The position numbers were made by a program, and so were the translations under genes. The notes beneath the pieces were generated by a model, which worked only from the letters and a program-made list of their open reading frames with translations, ran no database searches and was not told the DNA's origin. Shown here one piece after another: positions 9,217 through 18,254 of a DNA stretch of 64,000 nucleotides. Every line of letters begins with the position of its first letter. The first letter of the stretch is position 1. Source of the DNA: CAMLIZ01 sp036231905. Its GTDB lineage: Bacteria > Pseudomonadota > Gammaproteobacteria > Burkholderiales > Burkholderiaceae_C. Location: NCBI RefSeq assembly GCF_036231905.1, contig NZ_JAZARE010000008.1, positions 124,001 to 188,000 of the forward strand, written 5' to 3'.

Positions 9217-11291
9217 CAGCGCACGCGCATGCCGGCTTGAGCCCCGGGCACCGGCTCCAGCACGTAGATGCCCGGGTGGGCCTTTTCGTTCGCATGGCTG
9301 GCGGCCAGCACCATGCCTTCGCTGACGCCGAACTTCATCTTGCGCGGCGCCAGGTTGGCCACCATCACGGTGAGCTTGCCGATGAGGTCGGCCGGTGCGT
9401 AGGCCGACTTGATGCCGCTGAACACGTTGCGGTGCCGGCCTTCGCCCACGTCCAGCGTCAGGCGCAGCAGCTTGTCGGAGCCCTCCACATGCTCGGCGTT
9501 CACGATGCGCGCAATGCGCAGGTCGATCTTGGCAAAGTCCTCGATGGTGATGGTCTGGGCCAGGGCTTCGCCGCCGGGCAGGTCCACCTCGATCGATGCG
9601 GTGGCTGCGGACGCTGCCGCTGCCGCAGGCGGCTCGAACAGCGCGTCCAGCAGCTTGGCGTCCACCCGCTGCATCAGGTGCTGGTAGGCGCCGATGGCGT
9701 GCGCACCCAGGCGAGCGTCGGCATCGGCAAACTTCAGCGGCGCCACCTGCAGGAAGGCCTCCACCTTGGCGGCCAGCGCCGGCAGCACCGGTTTCAGGTA
9801 GATGGTGAGCAGGCGGAAGGCCTCGATGCAGACGCTGCACACGTCCTGCAGGCGCGCGTCGGAGTCGGGCTGCTTGGCCAGCTCCCAGGGCTTGTTCTGG
9901 TCCACGTATTCGTTCACGCGGTCGGCCAGCAGCATGATTTCGCGCAGCGCCTTGCCGTAGTCGCGCTCGTTGTACAGCCGCTGCACCTCGGCCGACGCCG
10001 CACGCAGGCCCAGCAGCAGCGCATCGCCATCAGCGGCAATCGCGTCAGTGAGCCGGCCGCCGAAGCGCTTGGCGATGAAGCCCGCGGCGCGGCTGGCGAT
10101 GTTGATGTACTTGCCCACCAGGTCGCTGTTGACCCGCGCCATGAAGTCCTCGGGCGTGAAGTCCACGTCCTCGACCTTGGCGTTGAGCTTGGCGGCCAGG
10201 TAGTAGCGCAGCCATTCCGGGTTCAGGCCCAGCTCCAGGTACTTCAGCGGCGAGATGCCGGTGCCGCGGCTCTTGCTCATCTTCTCGCCGCCGTTGACGG
10301 TGAGGAAGCCGTGCACGAACACGTGGTTGGGCACCTTGCGGCCGCTGAAGTGCAGCATCGCGGGCCAGAACAGCGTGTGGAAGTAGGTGATGTCCTTGCC
10401 GATGAAGTGCACCTGCTCCACCTTCGGGTCGTCCATGAAGGCGTCGAAGTCCAGGCGCTTCTTGCCGAAGTAGTTCTTCAGCGAGGCCAGGTAGCCGATG
10501 GGCGCGTCCAGCCAGACGTAGAAGTACTTGCCCGGCGCATCGGGGATCTCGATGCCGAAGTAGGGCGCGTCGCGGCTGATGTCCCAGTCGGCCAGGCCGC
10601 CAGCGCCATCCTCGTCGGTGGTGAACCACTCCTTGATCTTGTTCAGCACCTCGGGCTGCAGGCGGCCGGGCGTGTTGGTCCATGCCTGCAGGAACTCGAT
10701 GCAGCGCGGCGAGGACAGCTGGAAGAAGTGGTGCTCGCTCTTCTTCAGCACCGGCGTGGCGCCCGACAACGCCGAATACGGGTTCTTCAGCTCGGTGGGC
10801 GAATACACCGCGCCGCACACCTCGCAGGAATCGCCGTACTGGTCCTTGGCGCCGCACTTCGGACATTCGCCCTTGATGTAGCGGTCGGGCAGGAACATGC
10901 TCTTGACCGGATCGAAGAACTGCTCGATCTCGCGCACGAAGATCAGGCCTTCCTTGCGCAGCGCGCGGTAGATGTCCTGCGCCAGCTGATGGTTCTCCGG
11001 CCCGTCGGTGGAATGCCAGTTGTCGAAGCTGATCTGGAAGCCGTCCAGGTACTGCTGGCGGCCGGCGGCGATCTCGGCCACGAACTGCTGCGGCGTCTTG
11101 CCGGCCTTTTCCGCCGCGATCATGATCGGCGCGCCGTGCGCGTCGTCGGCACACACGAAGTGCACTTCGTGTCCCTGCATGCGCTGCGTGCGCACCCAGA
11201 TGTCGGCCTGGATGTACTCCATCATGTGGCCCACATGGAACGGCGCGTTGGCGTAGGGCAGGGCGGTGGTGACGAAGAGCTTGCGGGTCAT
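9216..11291 (-). CDS. metG: methionyl-tRNA synthetase
   Basis: Charges tRNA-Met; essential. The 691-residue protein is the long form. It has the HIGH-type motif HVGHM (His19-His22), a zinc knuckle CPKCGAKDQYGDSCEVC, and KMSKS at residues 337-341. It ends in a tRNA-binding dimerisation domain (from about 580) that begins ITIEDFAKIDLRIARI. The start ATG at 11291 lies opposite the divergent apbC gene, with a 113-base shared region; a TAGAAT sequence at 11325-11330 on the minus strand could be the -10 element. The stop overlaps the start of the Kdo hydroxylase gene. Confidence 0.98.
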   Translation of the reverse strand: MTRKLFVTTALPYANAPFHVGHMMEYIQADIWVRTQRMQGHEVHFVCADDAHGAPIMIAAEKAGKTPQQFVAEIAAGRQQYLDGFQISFDNWHSTDGPENHQLAQDIYRALRKEGLIFVREIEQFFDPVKSMFLPDRYIKGECPKCGAKDQYGDSCEVCGAVYSPTELKNPYSALSGATPVLKKSEHHFFQLSSPRCIEFLQAWTNTPGRLQPEVLNKIKEWFTTDEDGAGGLADWDISRDAPYFGIEIPDAPGKYFYVWLDAPIGYLASLKNYFGKKRLDFDAFMDDPKVEQVHFIGKDITYFHTLFWPAMLHFSGRKVPNHVFVHGFLTVNGGEKMSKSRGTGISPLKYLELGLNPEWLRYYLAAKLNAKVEDVDFTPEDFMARVNSDLVGKYINIASRAAGFIAKRFGGRLTDAIAADGDALLLGLRAASAEVQRLYNERDYGKALREIMLLADRVNEYVDQNKPWELAKQPDSDARLQDVCSVCIEAFRLLTIYLKPVLPALAAKVEAFLQVAPLKFADADARLGAHAIGAYQHLMQRVDAKLLDALFEPPAAAAASAATASIEVDLPGGEALAQTITIEDFAKIDLRIARIVNAEHVEGSDKLLRLTLDVGEGRHRNVFSGIKSAYAPADLIGKLTVMVANLAPRKMKFGVSEGMVLAASHANEKAHPGIYVLEPVPGAQAGMRVR

Positions 11292-11404
11292 GGGTGGCTC
11301 GCGGGACGGCAGGGGGAACCTTTGATTCTAGGCCGGCTCTCCTTCAGGGGCAGAGTGCTGCGCTAGACTGCCCCGCCCCCGGGAACGCCCCTTCCACACC
11401 CACC

Positions 11405-12499
11405 ATGCCGCTCACCGAATCCAGCCTGCACGACGCGCTCAAGACCGTTGCCGATCCGGCCACTGGGCAGGTGCTCGTGTCGGGCAAACAGCTGAAGAAC
11501 CTGCACATCGGCAACGACGGCGCGGTGTCCTTCGACGTGGTGCTGGGCTACCCGGCCCAAAGCCAGTGGCCGGCGTTGCGTGAGGCCCTTGCCGCCGCCG
11601 CGCGCCGCGTAGCCGGCGTGACTTCCGTGGACGTCCGTTTCCAGACCGAGGTGGTGGCCCATGCCGTGCAGCGCGGCGTGCAGCTGCTGCCGGGTGTGAA
11701 GAACATCGTGGCGGTGGCCTCCGGCAAGGGCGGCGTGGGCAAGAGCACCACGGCAGTCAACCTGGCGCTCGCGCTGGCCGCCGAAGGCGCACGCGTCGGC
11801 GTGCTGGACGCGGACATCTACGGCCCCAGCCAGCCCACGATGCTGGGTGTGAGCGGCCGGCCGGAGAGCGCCGATGGCAAGACCATGGCGCCCTTGATGG
11901 CCCATGGTGTGCAGGTCATGTCCATCGGCTTCCTGGTGGACGCCGACCAGGCCATGATCTGGCGCGGCCCCATGGCCACCCAGGCGCTGGAGCAGCTGCT
12001 GCGCCAGACCAACTGGGACAACCTCGACTACCTGATTGTCGACATGCCGCCCGGCACCGGCGACATCCAGCTCACGCTCAGCCAGCGCGTGCCGCTCACC
12101 GGCGCGGTGATCGTCACCACGCCGCAGGACATTGCGCTGATGGATGCGCAGCGCGGCTTGAAGATGTTCGAGAAGGTGGGCGTGCCCATCCTCGGCATCG
12201 TCGAGAACATGGCGGTGCATGTGTGCTCGAACTGCGGGCATGCCGAGCACATCTTCGGCGCCGGCGGCGGCGAGCGCATGGCGCTGCAGTACGGCGTCGA
12301 GCACCTGGGGGCCCTGCCGCTGGCACTGAAGATCCGCGAGCAGGCCGACACCGGCCGCCCCACCGTGGTGGCGGAGCCGGACAGCGAGGAAGCGCGCATC
12401 TACAAGGCGGTGGCGCGCCGGGTGGCGGTGAAGATCGCGGGCGCGGCCAAGGACTACTCGGCCAAGTTCCCCACGATCACCATCTCGAAGACGAGCTGA
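11405..12499 (+). CDS. apbC: iron-sulfur cluster carrier ATPase (Mrp/ApbC family)
   Basis: P-loop ATPase that binds and passes on [4Fe-4S] clusters in the cytoplasm. The 364-residue protein starts with a MIP18-like (DUF59) domain. Its deviant Walker A motif is GKGGVGKS at residues 107-114, followed by VLDADIYGPSQPTMLG and the switch DMPPGTGDIQLT. The CXXC pair expected to hold the cluster at the dimer interface is Cys274 and Cys277 (VCSNCG). The ATG at 11405 is preferred because the family start MPLTESSLHDAL is typical; the frame is open further upstream but into the metG promoter region. Divergent from metG. Confidence 0.96.
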   Translation: MPLTESSLHDALKTVADPATGQVLVSGKQLKNLHIGNDGAVSFDVVLGYPAQSQWPALREALAAAARRVAGVTSVDVRFQTEVVAHAVQRGVQLLPGVKNIVAVASGKGGVGKSTTAVNLALALAAEGARVGVLDADIYGPSQPTMLGVSGRPESADGKTMAPLMAHGVQVMSIGFLVDADQAMIWRGPMATQALEQLLRQTNWDNLDYLIVDMPPGTGDIQLTLSQRVPLTGAVIVTTPQDIALMDAQRGLKMFEKVGVPILGIVENMAVHVCSNCGHAEHIFGAGGGERMALQYGVEHLGALPLALKIREQADTGRPTVVAEPDSEEARIYKAVARRVAVKIAGAAKDYSAKFPTITISKTS

Positions 12500-12505
12500 C
12501 GCCGT

Positions 12506-13042
12506 TCAGCGCGTGGCCGGGCTGGTGAGGTCACGCATCACCGTGGGGCCGGCGCGGCGCTCGATCTCCTGCAGCAACGCCGGGTTCCAGCCGGCGGCGA
12601 ACATGGCTTCGGCGGTGACGAACATCGGGCCCACCAGCAGGCCGGTGAGGTCGTCCACGAACGCCGGCTTGCGGCCTTCGTAGTAGTGGCCCACGAACTG
12701 GATGATCCAGCCGACCACGAAGCTGACGATGCCCCAGGCGAGCCAGGTGGTGGTGCTGCTGCCCTCGGTGACCCGCTGGGCCGCCAGCAGCAGCACGGCG
12801 GTGGCCACGCTCACGGCCATGCCCAGCGCCACGCTGCCGCGCGTGAGCCACCACAGCGCGGTGAGCGCAAACACGATCCACGCCGGCGTGAGCTGCCAGC
12901 CGCCCAGTTCGAAGGCGGGGCGGGAGAGCAGCACACCGACCGCAAACACGATCATCGGCACGCCCACGAAGTGGGTGGCGATGTTGCGCCGGTCGCGGTG
13001 GTATTCGGCGTACTGGGTGAGCAGTTCATTGGCACGGCGCAT
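12506..13042 (-). CDS. Mpo1/DUF962-like membrane protein
   Basis: 178-residue inner-membrane protein with about four hydrophobic segments. It has family features: an N-terminal YHRDRRNIATHFVGVP motif whose His residues would bind iron, and the late motif IQFVGHYYEGRKPAF. The yeast homologue Mpo1 is a 2-hydroxy fatty acid dioxygenase; bacterial members are little studied, so that activity is only inferred. The ATG at 13042 is chosen for its AAGGAGA ribosome site, although an in-frame start lies 15 bases upstream. The gene converges on apbC with a six-base gap and is divergent from the Crp-type regulator. Confidence 0.85.
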   Translation of the reverse strand: MRRANELLTQYAEYHRDRRNIATHFVGVPMIVFAVGVLLSRPAFELGGWQLTPAWIVFALTALWWLTRGSVALGMAVSVATAVLLLAAQRVTEGSSTTTWLAWGIVSFVVGWIIQFVGHYYEGRKPAFVDDLTGLLVGPMFVTAEAMFAAGWNPALLQEIERRAGPTVMRDLTSPATR

Positions 13043-13119
13043 GGTGTCTCCTTGCATGGGATGCTGCCGAAGATCCTAGTGTGAAGCCATCGGGCCGACT
13101 GTCAAAATCCCGACACTCG

Positions 13120-13830
13120 ATGTCGCCGAAGACACCCCCGCCCCCCAGCCTGCTGCCCGCCCTGCGCAGCAACGCCTGGTTCGGCGCGTGCCCGGCCGCC
13201 TTCCAGCAGGCCTTGCTGGAGCGCGCCTGCCTGTGGCAGCTGCAGCCGGGCGAGGCGCTGTTCGAACGCGGCGAGGAGGCCGAGGGCCTGTGCTGCGTGG
13301 TCTCCGGTGCGCTGCATGCCGGCGCAGTGCATGCCGACGGCACGCGCACCCTGCTGGCCCACCTGGAGCCGTACCAATGGTTCGGCGAGGTCTCCATGCT
13401 GGACGACCTGCCGCGCACCCATGATGCGGTGGCCGACAGCGCCGCCAGCGTGCTGGTGGTGCCGCGCGCTTCGCTGATGCACTGGCTGGCCGAACACCCC
13501 GCCGACTGGCAACACCTGGCGCGGCTGGCCTGCGCCAAGCTGCGGCTGGTGTTCACCGTGCTGGAGGACATCCAGCGCCTGCCGCTGGAGCAGCGCCTGG
13601 CCAAGCGCCTGTGGCTCACCGCGCACGGTTATGACAGCGACGCGCCCCAGGCGCCGCCACGGCGCCAGATCCGCGTGCCGCAGGAGCAGCTGGCGTTGAT
13701 GCTGGGCGTCTCGCGCCAGAGTGTGAACAAGGCGCTGCGCCAGCTGGAAGTGCAGGGCCTGCTGGGGCTGCGCTATGGGTCCATCGAGCTGCTGGACCTG
13801 CCCGCACTGCAGCGCTTGTTCGCGGCCTGA
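13120..13830 (+). CDS. Crp/Fnr family transcriptional regulator
   Basis: 236-residue cytoplasmic DNA-binding regulator. Residues about 15-130 form a cyclic-nucleotide-binding jelly roll (GEALFERGEEAEGLCCVVSG and WFGEVSMLDDLPRTHDAVA). The C terminus is a Crp-type winged helix, with recognition helix region PQEQLALMLGVSRQSVNKAL. The N-terminal Cys cluster of oxygen-sensing FNR is missing, so a nucleotide or other small ligand is more likely than an iron-sulfur cluster. The ATG at 13120 is chosen because a Pro-rich start is common here; an in-frame start at 13081 is possible. It is divergent from the Mpo1-like gene. The regulon is unknown. Confidence 0.88.
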   Translation: MSPKTPPPPSLLPALRSNAWFGACPAAFQQALLERACLWQLQPGEALFERGEEAEGLCCVVSGALHAGAVHADGTRTLLAHLEPYQWFGEVSMLDDLPRTHDAVADSAASVLVVPRASLMHWLAEHPADWQHLARLACAKLRLVFTVLEDIQRLPLEQRLAKRLWLTAHGYDSDAPQAPPRRQIRVPQEQLALMLGVSRQSVNKALRQLEVQGLLGLRYGSIELLDLPALQRLFAA

Positions 13831-13880
13831 AGGCGGCACGCGCCGCTACAGTGAGCGAACAACGATCCAGGGAGCATCCG

Positions 13881-15359
13881 ATGGAGGAGGCCGTCGCCGT
13901 CAGCGCCAGCGTGCCGCGGCATGAACCGTTGCAGCCGGGTGCCGTCGCCCCGTGGCTGCGCGAGGGCGCCCGCGCCGCGCTGGGCCAACCGCCGCGCTGG
14001 AGCGGGCTGCAGGCGCATCCGATGGTGGTGCTGGCACTGGTGGCGCTTCAGTGCCTGCTGGCCGTGCTGCTGCAGCGGCTCTACATCCCAGGGCCGGCGC
14101 GTTTCTATGGCGCGGCCGTGCTCTGCGGCTGGGTGGCCACCGCCGCGATGGCCTGGGTGAGCCAGCTCCTGCGAGTGCCTTCGCAGGCCCAGCCAGGTGG
14201 TCCGCCAAGCGCAACGCACCTGTTCTGCCTGCTCGCCGCCCAGGCGCTGGCGGTGAGCGCTGCCTGCGGCGGCGTGTTCGTGGCGCTGGTGCATGCCGGC
14301 GCAGGCGCCTGGCTGGGCGGCGGTGGGTGGATGGCGCTCACGCTGGCCTGCTGGGGCTGGCTGGCGCTGGTGCAGCTGGTGCTGCTCAACCGCAGCGCGC
14401 CGGGTCGCCCGCTGGCGGCGCTGGGCGGCGCCTTGGTGCTGCTGGCCGCGTCGCTGGGTGTGCAGTGGTGGCAGCCCGCCCGTTTCTGGTACCCCGACAT
14501 GCCGGCCGATGAGCTGCCGCCGGAGCCGCAACTGCGCCTGGACCAGACCACCATGGAAGCCCAGCCGCGCCTGCTGGCCGAGCGCCTGGAGGCCCTGCAA
14601 CCGGGGCGCCCCGGCGTGGTCGATCTCTATGCGATCACCTTCGCACCCTATGCGGAGGAGGACGTGTTCAGCCGCGAGAGCGAGATGGTGGCGTCGGTGA
14701 TGGCGCAGCGTTTCGATGCCGCCGGGCGCAGCCTGCAGCTGGTGAACCATGTGGACACCTTGGCGCAATGGCCCTGGGCCACGCCGCTGAACCTGCAGCG
14801 CAGCATCCGGCGGATCGCGCAGCGCATGAACCGCGACGAGGACGTGCTGTTCATCCACCTCACCTCGCACGGCGCGCGCAACGGCCAGCTGGCCGCCAGC
14901 TTCCCGCCGATGGCGGTGGACGAGGTGACGCCGCAGCAGCTGAAGGCCTGGCTGGACGAAGCCGGCATCCGCTGGCGCGTCATCTCGATCTCGGCGTGCT
15001 TTTCGGGCAGCTGGATTGCGCCGCTGGCGGGCGAGGGCACGCTGGTGATGACGGCCGCGGATGCGGACCACACCTCCTACGGCTGCGGCCGGCGCTCGCC
15101 GCTCACCTTCTTTGGCCGCGCGATGTACGACGAACAGCTGCGCGGCCAGACCCGCTCCTTCGAGCAGGCGCATGCGGCGGTGCGGCCAGTGATCGAGCAG
15201 CGCGAGAAGGAGGCGGGCAAGTCCGACGGTTATTCCAATCCGCAGATCTCCGTCGGCGCGGCGGTGCGCGAACCCCTGCGCCGTCTGGAGGCGCGGCTCC
15301 ATGGGCATGGAGGGGCGCTCACTACAATCCCGCGATTCCCCGAGGGCAGCGCGCAATGA
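13881..15359 (+). CDS. membrane-anchored C13 (legumain-like) family peptidase
   Basis: 492-residue protein. The N-terminal half has about five hydrophobic segments (for example PMVVLALVALQCLLAVLLQ and GALVLLAASLGVQWW). The C-terminal half is a caspase-fold cysteine peptidase of clan CD, family C13, with catalytic His330 in LTSHGARNG and Cys373 in ISACFSGSW. The domain follows the last membrane segment, so one surface of the membrane carries the peptidase. Substrates are unknown; GPI-transamidase belongs to the same family, but bacterial members are uncharacterised. The ATG at 13881 has GGGAG upstream. The stop overlaps the dcd start (ATGA), implying coupled translation. Confidence 0.88.
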   Translation: MEEAVAVSASVPRHEPLQPGAVAPWLREGARAALGQPPRWSGLQAHPMVVLALVALQCLLAVLLQRLYIPGPARFYGAAVLCGWVATAAMAWVSQLLRVPSQAQPGGPPSATHLFCLLAAQALAVSAACGGVFVALVHAGAGAWLGGGGWMALTLACWGWLALVQLVLLNRSAPGRPLAALGGALVLLAASLGVQWWQPARFWYPDMPADELPPEPQLRLDQTTMEAQPRLLAERLEALQPGRPGVVDLYAITFAPYAEEDVFSRESEMVASVMAQRFDAAGRSLQLVNHVDTLAQWPWATPLNLQRSIRRIAQRMNRDEDVLFIHLTSHGARNGQLAASFPPMAVDEVTPQQLKAWLDEAGIRWRVISISACFSGSWIAPLAGEGTLVMTAADADHTSYGCGRRSPLTFFGRAMYDEQLRGQTRSFEQAHAAVRPVIEQREKEAGKSDGYSNPQISVGAAVREPLRRLEARLHGHGGALTTIPRFPEGSAQ

Positions 15360-15925
15360 GCATCAAGAGCGACAAGTGGATCCGCCGCATGGCCGAGCAG
15401 ACCGGCATGATCGAGCCCTTCGAGCCCGGCCAGGTGCGCCATGCGCCCGACGGCCACAAGATCGTGAGCTACGGCACCTCCAGCTATGGCTACGACATCC
15501 GCTGCGCGCCGGAGTTCAAGGTGTTCACCAACATCCACAGCACGGTGGTGGACCCGAAGAACTTCGATGAAAAAAGCTTCGTGGACATCGAGGCCGATGT
15601 CTGCATCATCCCGCCCAACAGCTTTGCGCTGGCGCGCACGGTGGAGTACTTCCGCATTCCGCGCAACGTGCTCACCATCTGCCTGGGCAAGAGCACCTAT
15701 GCCCGGTGCGGGATCATCGTGAACGTGACGCCCTTCGAGCCCGAATGGGAAGGCTACGTCACCCTGGAGTTCAGCAACACCACGCCGCTGCCCGCCAAGA
15801 TCTACGCTGGCGAAGGCTGTGCCCAGGTGCTGTTCTTCGAAAGCGACGAGGTCTGCGAGACCAGCTACAAGGACCGCGGCGGCAAATACCAGGGCCAGCG
15901 CGGCGTGACGCTGCCCAAGACCTGA
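15356..15925 (+). CDS. dcd: dCTP deaminase
   Basis: Converts dCTP to dUTP and ammonia; dUTP is then processed by dUTPase (dut, elsewhere in this window) toward dTMP. The 189-residue length is standard. It shows the family sequence MSIKSDKWIRRMA, the nucleotide-binding stretch GKSTYARCGIIVNVTPFEP with the catalytic Glu following, and the core LEFSNTTPLPAKIYAGEGCA. The start ATG overlaps the stop of the C13 peptidase gene by four bases, so the two are probably translated in series, an unusual partner for dcd. A trimeric cytoplasmic enzyme in the family. Confidence 0.98.
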   Translation: MSIKSDKWIRRMAEQTGMIEPFEPGQVRHAPDGHKIVSYGTSSYGYDIRCAPEFKVFTNIHSTVVDPKNFDEKSFVDIEADVCIIPPNSFALARTVEYFRIPRNVLTICLGKSTYARCGIIVNVTPFEPEWEGYVTLEFSNTTPLPAKIYAGEGCAQVLFFESDEVCETSYKDRGGKYQGQRGVTLPKT

Positions 15926-16012
15926 GTCCCGTCCGGGCGCGGCACTGCTGCTCAAAACTGGGGCAGCTTTCCTGGGCTGATCGGCCCATCGGCACCACCG
16001 CGAGCGCGCACC

Positions 16013-16396
16013 ATGAAGCAACCGAATGTTTCTTCGGTGTGTTGGATGGAGGCCCGCATGCTGCCGCTGCCCCAAGTGACCGAGCTCGACGAGCTCCCGC
16101 CCGAATTCCTGGCCGACGAGCTGTGGCCGGGCATTGGCATCCGCCGATCGCTGCCGTCGGGGGTGCACCTGAGCGTGGGCGTGCTGCTGCAGTTCCGGCA
16201 GATGATGGGGCTCGAACACTGGCCGGTGCAGCTGGCCCGCATGTGCTACGACCGGCTCTACGCCTATGAGCGCATCGCCCAGGCGCATGCCAGCGCCAGC
16301 CCGGCGTTGCGCGACATCGCGCTGCAGCTGTTCCATGCCTACCACCGGCTGGACCAGGCCGAAGCCACCAGAGGCCGCCCGCCGCTGCACTCCTGA
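16013..16396 (+). CDS. hypothetical protein
   Basis: 127-residue soluble protein, rich in Leu, His and Arg, with the stretch LPPEFLADELWPGIGIRRSL and a helical C terminus. No signal peptide or membrane segment. I recognise no family. The start is uncertain: ATG codons at 16013, 16046 and 16061 are all in frame, and the last, beginning MLPLPQVTELDELPP, looks most like a natural start. Third-position GC fits a real gene. It lies between dcd and the BON-LysM gene on the same strand. Confidence 0.6.
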   Translation: MKQPNVSSVCWMEARMLPLPQVTELDELPPEFLADELWPGIGIRRSLPSGVHLSVGVLLQFRQMMGLEHWPVQLARMCYDRLYAYERIAQAHASASPALRDIALQLFHAYHRLDQAEATRGRPPLHS

Positions 16397-16459
16397 GGCC
16401 GCCGCACTCGGAACGCCGCTTGCCTACCTCAGGCAGGTTGCCAACTTTCGGAGTGCTGC

Positions 16460-16984
16460 ATGAGCCTGGTCAGTTTTTTCAAGGATGCCGGTGAACGCCT
16501 GTTCGGCCACAAGGACGCCCCTGCCGCCAAGGCGCCTCCCGCAGCCCCGGCCGCCGCACCGCAGGACGAGCGCAGCGTGCAGGACAAGGTGGCCTCGCTC
16601 AACGCCGAGGCCGGCGCCGCGATCAAGCGCTACATCGAGCAGCAGGGCCTGAAAGCCGACAACCTGGCCGTCACCTTCGACGGGGCGAGCGGCACCGTGA
16701 CAGTGGCCGGTGTGGCGCCGGACCAGGCCACCAAGGAAAAGATCGTGCTCTGCTGCGGCAACGTCAACGGCGTGGCCCAGGTGAACGACCAGCTCACCGT
16801 GCCCCAGGCGGCCGAGAAGCCGGCACGCTTCCACACGGTTGAAAAGGGCGACACCTTGTCCAAGATCGCGCAGCAGGCCTATGGCAACGCCGCGCAGTAT
16901 CCGAAGATCTTCGAAGCCAACAAGCCGATGCTGACCCACCCGGACAAGATCTATCCGGGCCAGGTGCTGCGCATCCCGGACTGA
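16460..16984 (+). CDS. BON and LysM domain protein (Kbp/YgaU-like)
   Basis: 174-residue protein with MSLVSFFKDAGERLFGHKD at the start, a Pro/Ala linker, a BON domain at about 50-110 (AIKRYIEQQGLKADNLAVTF) and a LysM domain at about 120-174 (HTVEKGDTLSKIAQQAYGN). The layout matches E. coli Kbp, a cytoplasmic potassium-binding protein; LysM elsewhere binds peptidoglycan, but there is no signal peptide here. It is five bases ahead of the zinc metallopeptidase gene and likely shares its transcript. Confidence 0.9.
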   Translation: MSLVSFFKDAGERLFGHKDAPAAKAPPAAPAAAPQDERSVQDKVASLNAEAGAAIKRYIEQQGLKADNLAVTFDGASGTVTVAGVAPDQATKEKIVLCCGNVNGVAQVNDQLTVPQAAEKPARFHTVEKGDTLSKIAQQAYGNAAQYPKIFEANKPMLTHPDKIYPGQVLRIPD

Positions 16985-16989
16985 CCATC

Positions 16990-17862
16990 ATGCGCTGGGA
17001 AGGCCAACGCGAAAGCAGCAACGTCGAGGACCGGCGCGCCGGTGGTGGCGGCATGGGCGGTTTCGGCCTGGGTGGCAGGTCCATCGGCGTGGGCACCGTG
17101 GTGGCCGCCTTGATCGGCGGCTGGATCTTCGGCATCAACCCGCTCACCATGCTGGGCATGCTCACCGGCAGCGGTGGCGGCACCGAGGTGCAGGCGCCGG
17201 CCCAGGCGCCGCCGCCCGGCGACAAGGCGGCCGGCTTCGTGTCCACCGTGCTGGCCAGCACCGAGGATGTGTGGGGCCAGATGCTGCAGGGTGCCAACGG
17301 TGGCTACCAGGCGCCCAAGCTGGTGCTGTTCCGCGGCACCACGCCCACGGCCTGCGGCCGCGGGCAGGCCGCGATGGGGCCCTTCTACTGCCCCAGCGAC
17401 CAGAAGGTCTACATCGACCTGGACTTCTTCGACGTGCTGAGCAAGAAGCTGGGTGCGCCGGGCGACTTTGCCCAGGCTTACGTGGTGGCGCACGAGGTGG
17501 GCCACCATGTGCAGACGCTGCTGGGCATCACCCAGCGCGCCGACCAGCTGCGCAGCCGCGGCTCCCAGGCGCAGGGCAACGCCGTGTCCGTGCGAGTGGA
17601 ACTGCAGGCGGACTGTTTTGCCGGTATCTGGGCCCACCATTCCCAGCAGGCCAAGCAATGGCTCGAAGCCGGCGACGTGGAGGAGGGCCTCAACGCCGCC
17701 TCCCGCATCGGCGACGACGTGCTGCAGCAGCAGTCGCGCGGCACGGTGGTGCCCGAAAGTTTTACCCATGGCACCAGCGCGCAGCGGGTGGCCTGGTTCC
17801 GCCGCGGCCTGCAAAGCGGCAGCCTTCAACAATGCGACACCTTTGCCGCGAGCGAGCCCTGA
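16990..17862 (+). CDS. neutral zinc metallopeptidase (YpfJ family)
   Basis: 290-residue membrane-anchored peptidase. It opens with MRWEGQRESSNVEDRR, typical of the family, followed by a Gly-rich stretch and a single hydrophobic segment at about 36-60 (GTVVAALIGGWIFGINPL). The zinc site is HEVGHH, with His168, Glu169 and His172, and ELQADCFAGIW supplies the third ligand region. The catalytic part therefore lies on the far side of the membrane. Substrates are unknown. The gene is packed between the BON-LysM gene and a DUF1801 gene with spacings of five and zero bases. Confidence 0.93.
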   Translation: MRWEGQRESSNVEDRRAGGGGMGGFGLGGRSIGVGTVVAALIGGWIFGINPLTMLGMLTGSGGGTEVQAPAQAPPPGDKAAGFVSTVLASTEDVWGQMLQGANGGYQAPKLVLFRGTTPTACGRGQAAMGPFYCPSDQKVYIDLDFFDVLSKKLGAPGDFAQAYVVAHEVGHHVQTLLGITQRADQLRSRGSQAQGNAVSVRVELQADCFAGIWAHHSQQAKQWLEAGDVEEGLNAASRIGDDVLQQQSRGTVVPESFTHGTSAQRVAWFRRGLQSGSLQQCDTFAASEP

Positions 17863-18240
17863 ATGCGAACCCTGTTGAGATCCGGTGCCCTGATCGAGTC
17901 GTGGTTCGACATGCTCACCGACGAGCAGCGGCCGATCGCGCGCGCGCTGCATGCGGCGGTGACCGCGGCGGCGCCCTCGCTGCATGCCACCGTGCGCTGG
18001 GGCAACATCGTCTACCAGCATGAAGGCACCAACGCGCTGGCCATCGTGCCGCACAAGAGCCATGTGAACCTGCAGCTGTTCCGCGGGGCCGCGGTGGCGC
18101 CGATGTACCCGCAGCTCGAAGGCAGCGGCAAGGGTGTGCGGCACCTCAAGCTGCGCGCGCCGGAAGCGGTGAACGCCGATTTCATCGCACGCCTCACGGC
18201 CGCTGCCATCGACGCGCTCGACGTGCCGGAGCCGCACTAG
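17863..18240 (+). CDS. DUF1801 domain protein (YdhG-like)
   Basis: 125-residue soluble protein. The core (ATVRWGNIVYQHEGTNALAIVPHKSHVNLQLF and a basic C-terminal helix) fits the DUF1801/YdhG fold, in which a conserved Trp and small beta sheet precede a helix. The function of the family is not settled; relatives include the frataxin-like iron-binding YdhG of Bacillus. The ATG begins on the base after the TGA of the metallopeptidase gene, so the two are surely cotranscribed. Confidence 0.85.
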   Translation: MRTLLRSGALIESWFDMLTDEQRPIARALHAAVTAAAPSLHATVRWGNIVYQHEGTNALAIVPHKSHVNLQLFRGAAVAPMYPQLEGSGKGVRHLKLRAPEAVNADFIARLTAAAIDALDVPEPH

Positions 18241-18254
18241 GGGCTCACAGGCCT

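Noticed and set aside
9237..11366. 709-residue open frame antisense to metG
   Set aside because: GC-rich genes leave long open antisense frames. The product is rich in His, Gln and Val repeats with no domain, while metG on the other strand is complete and conserved.
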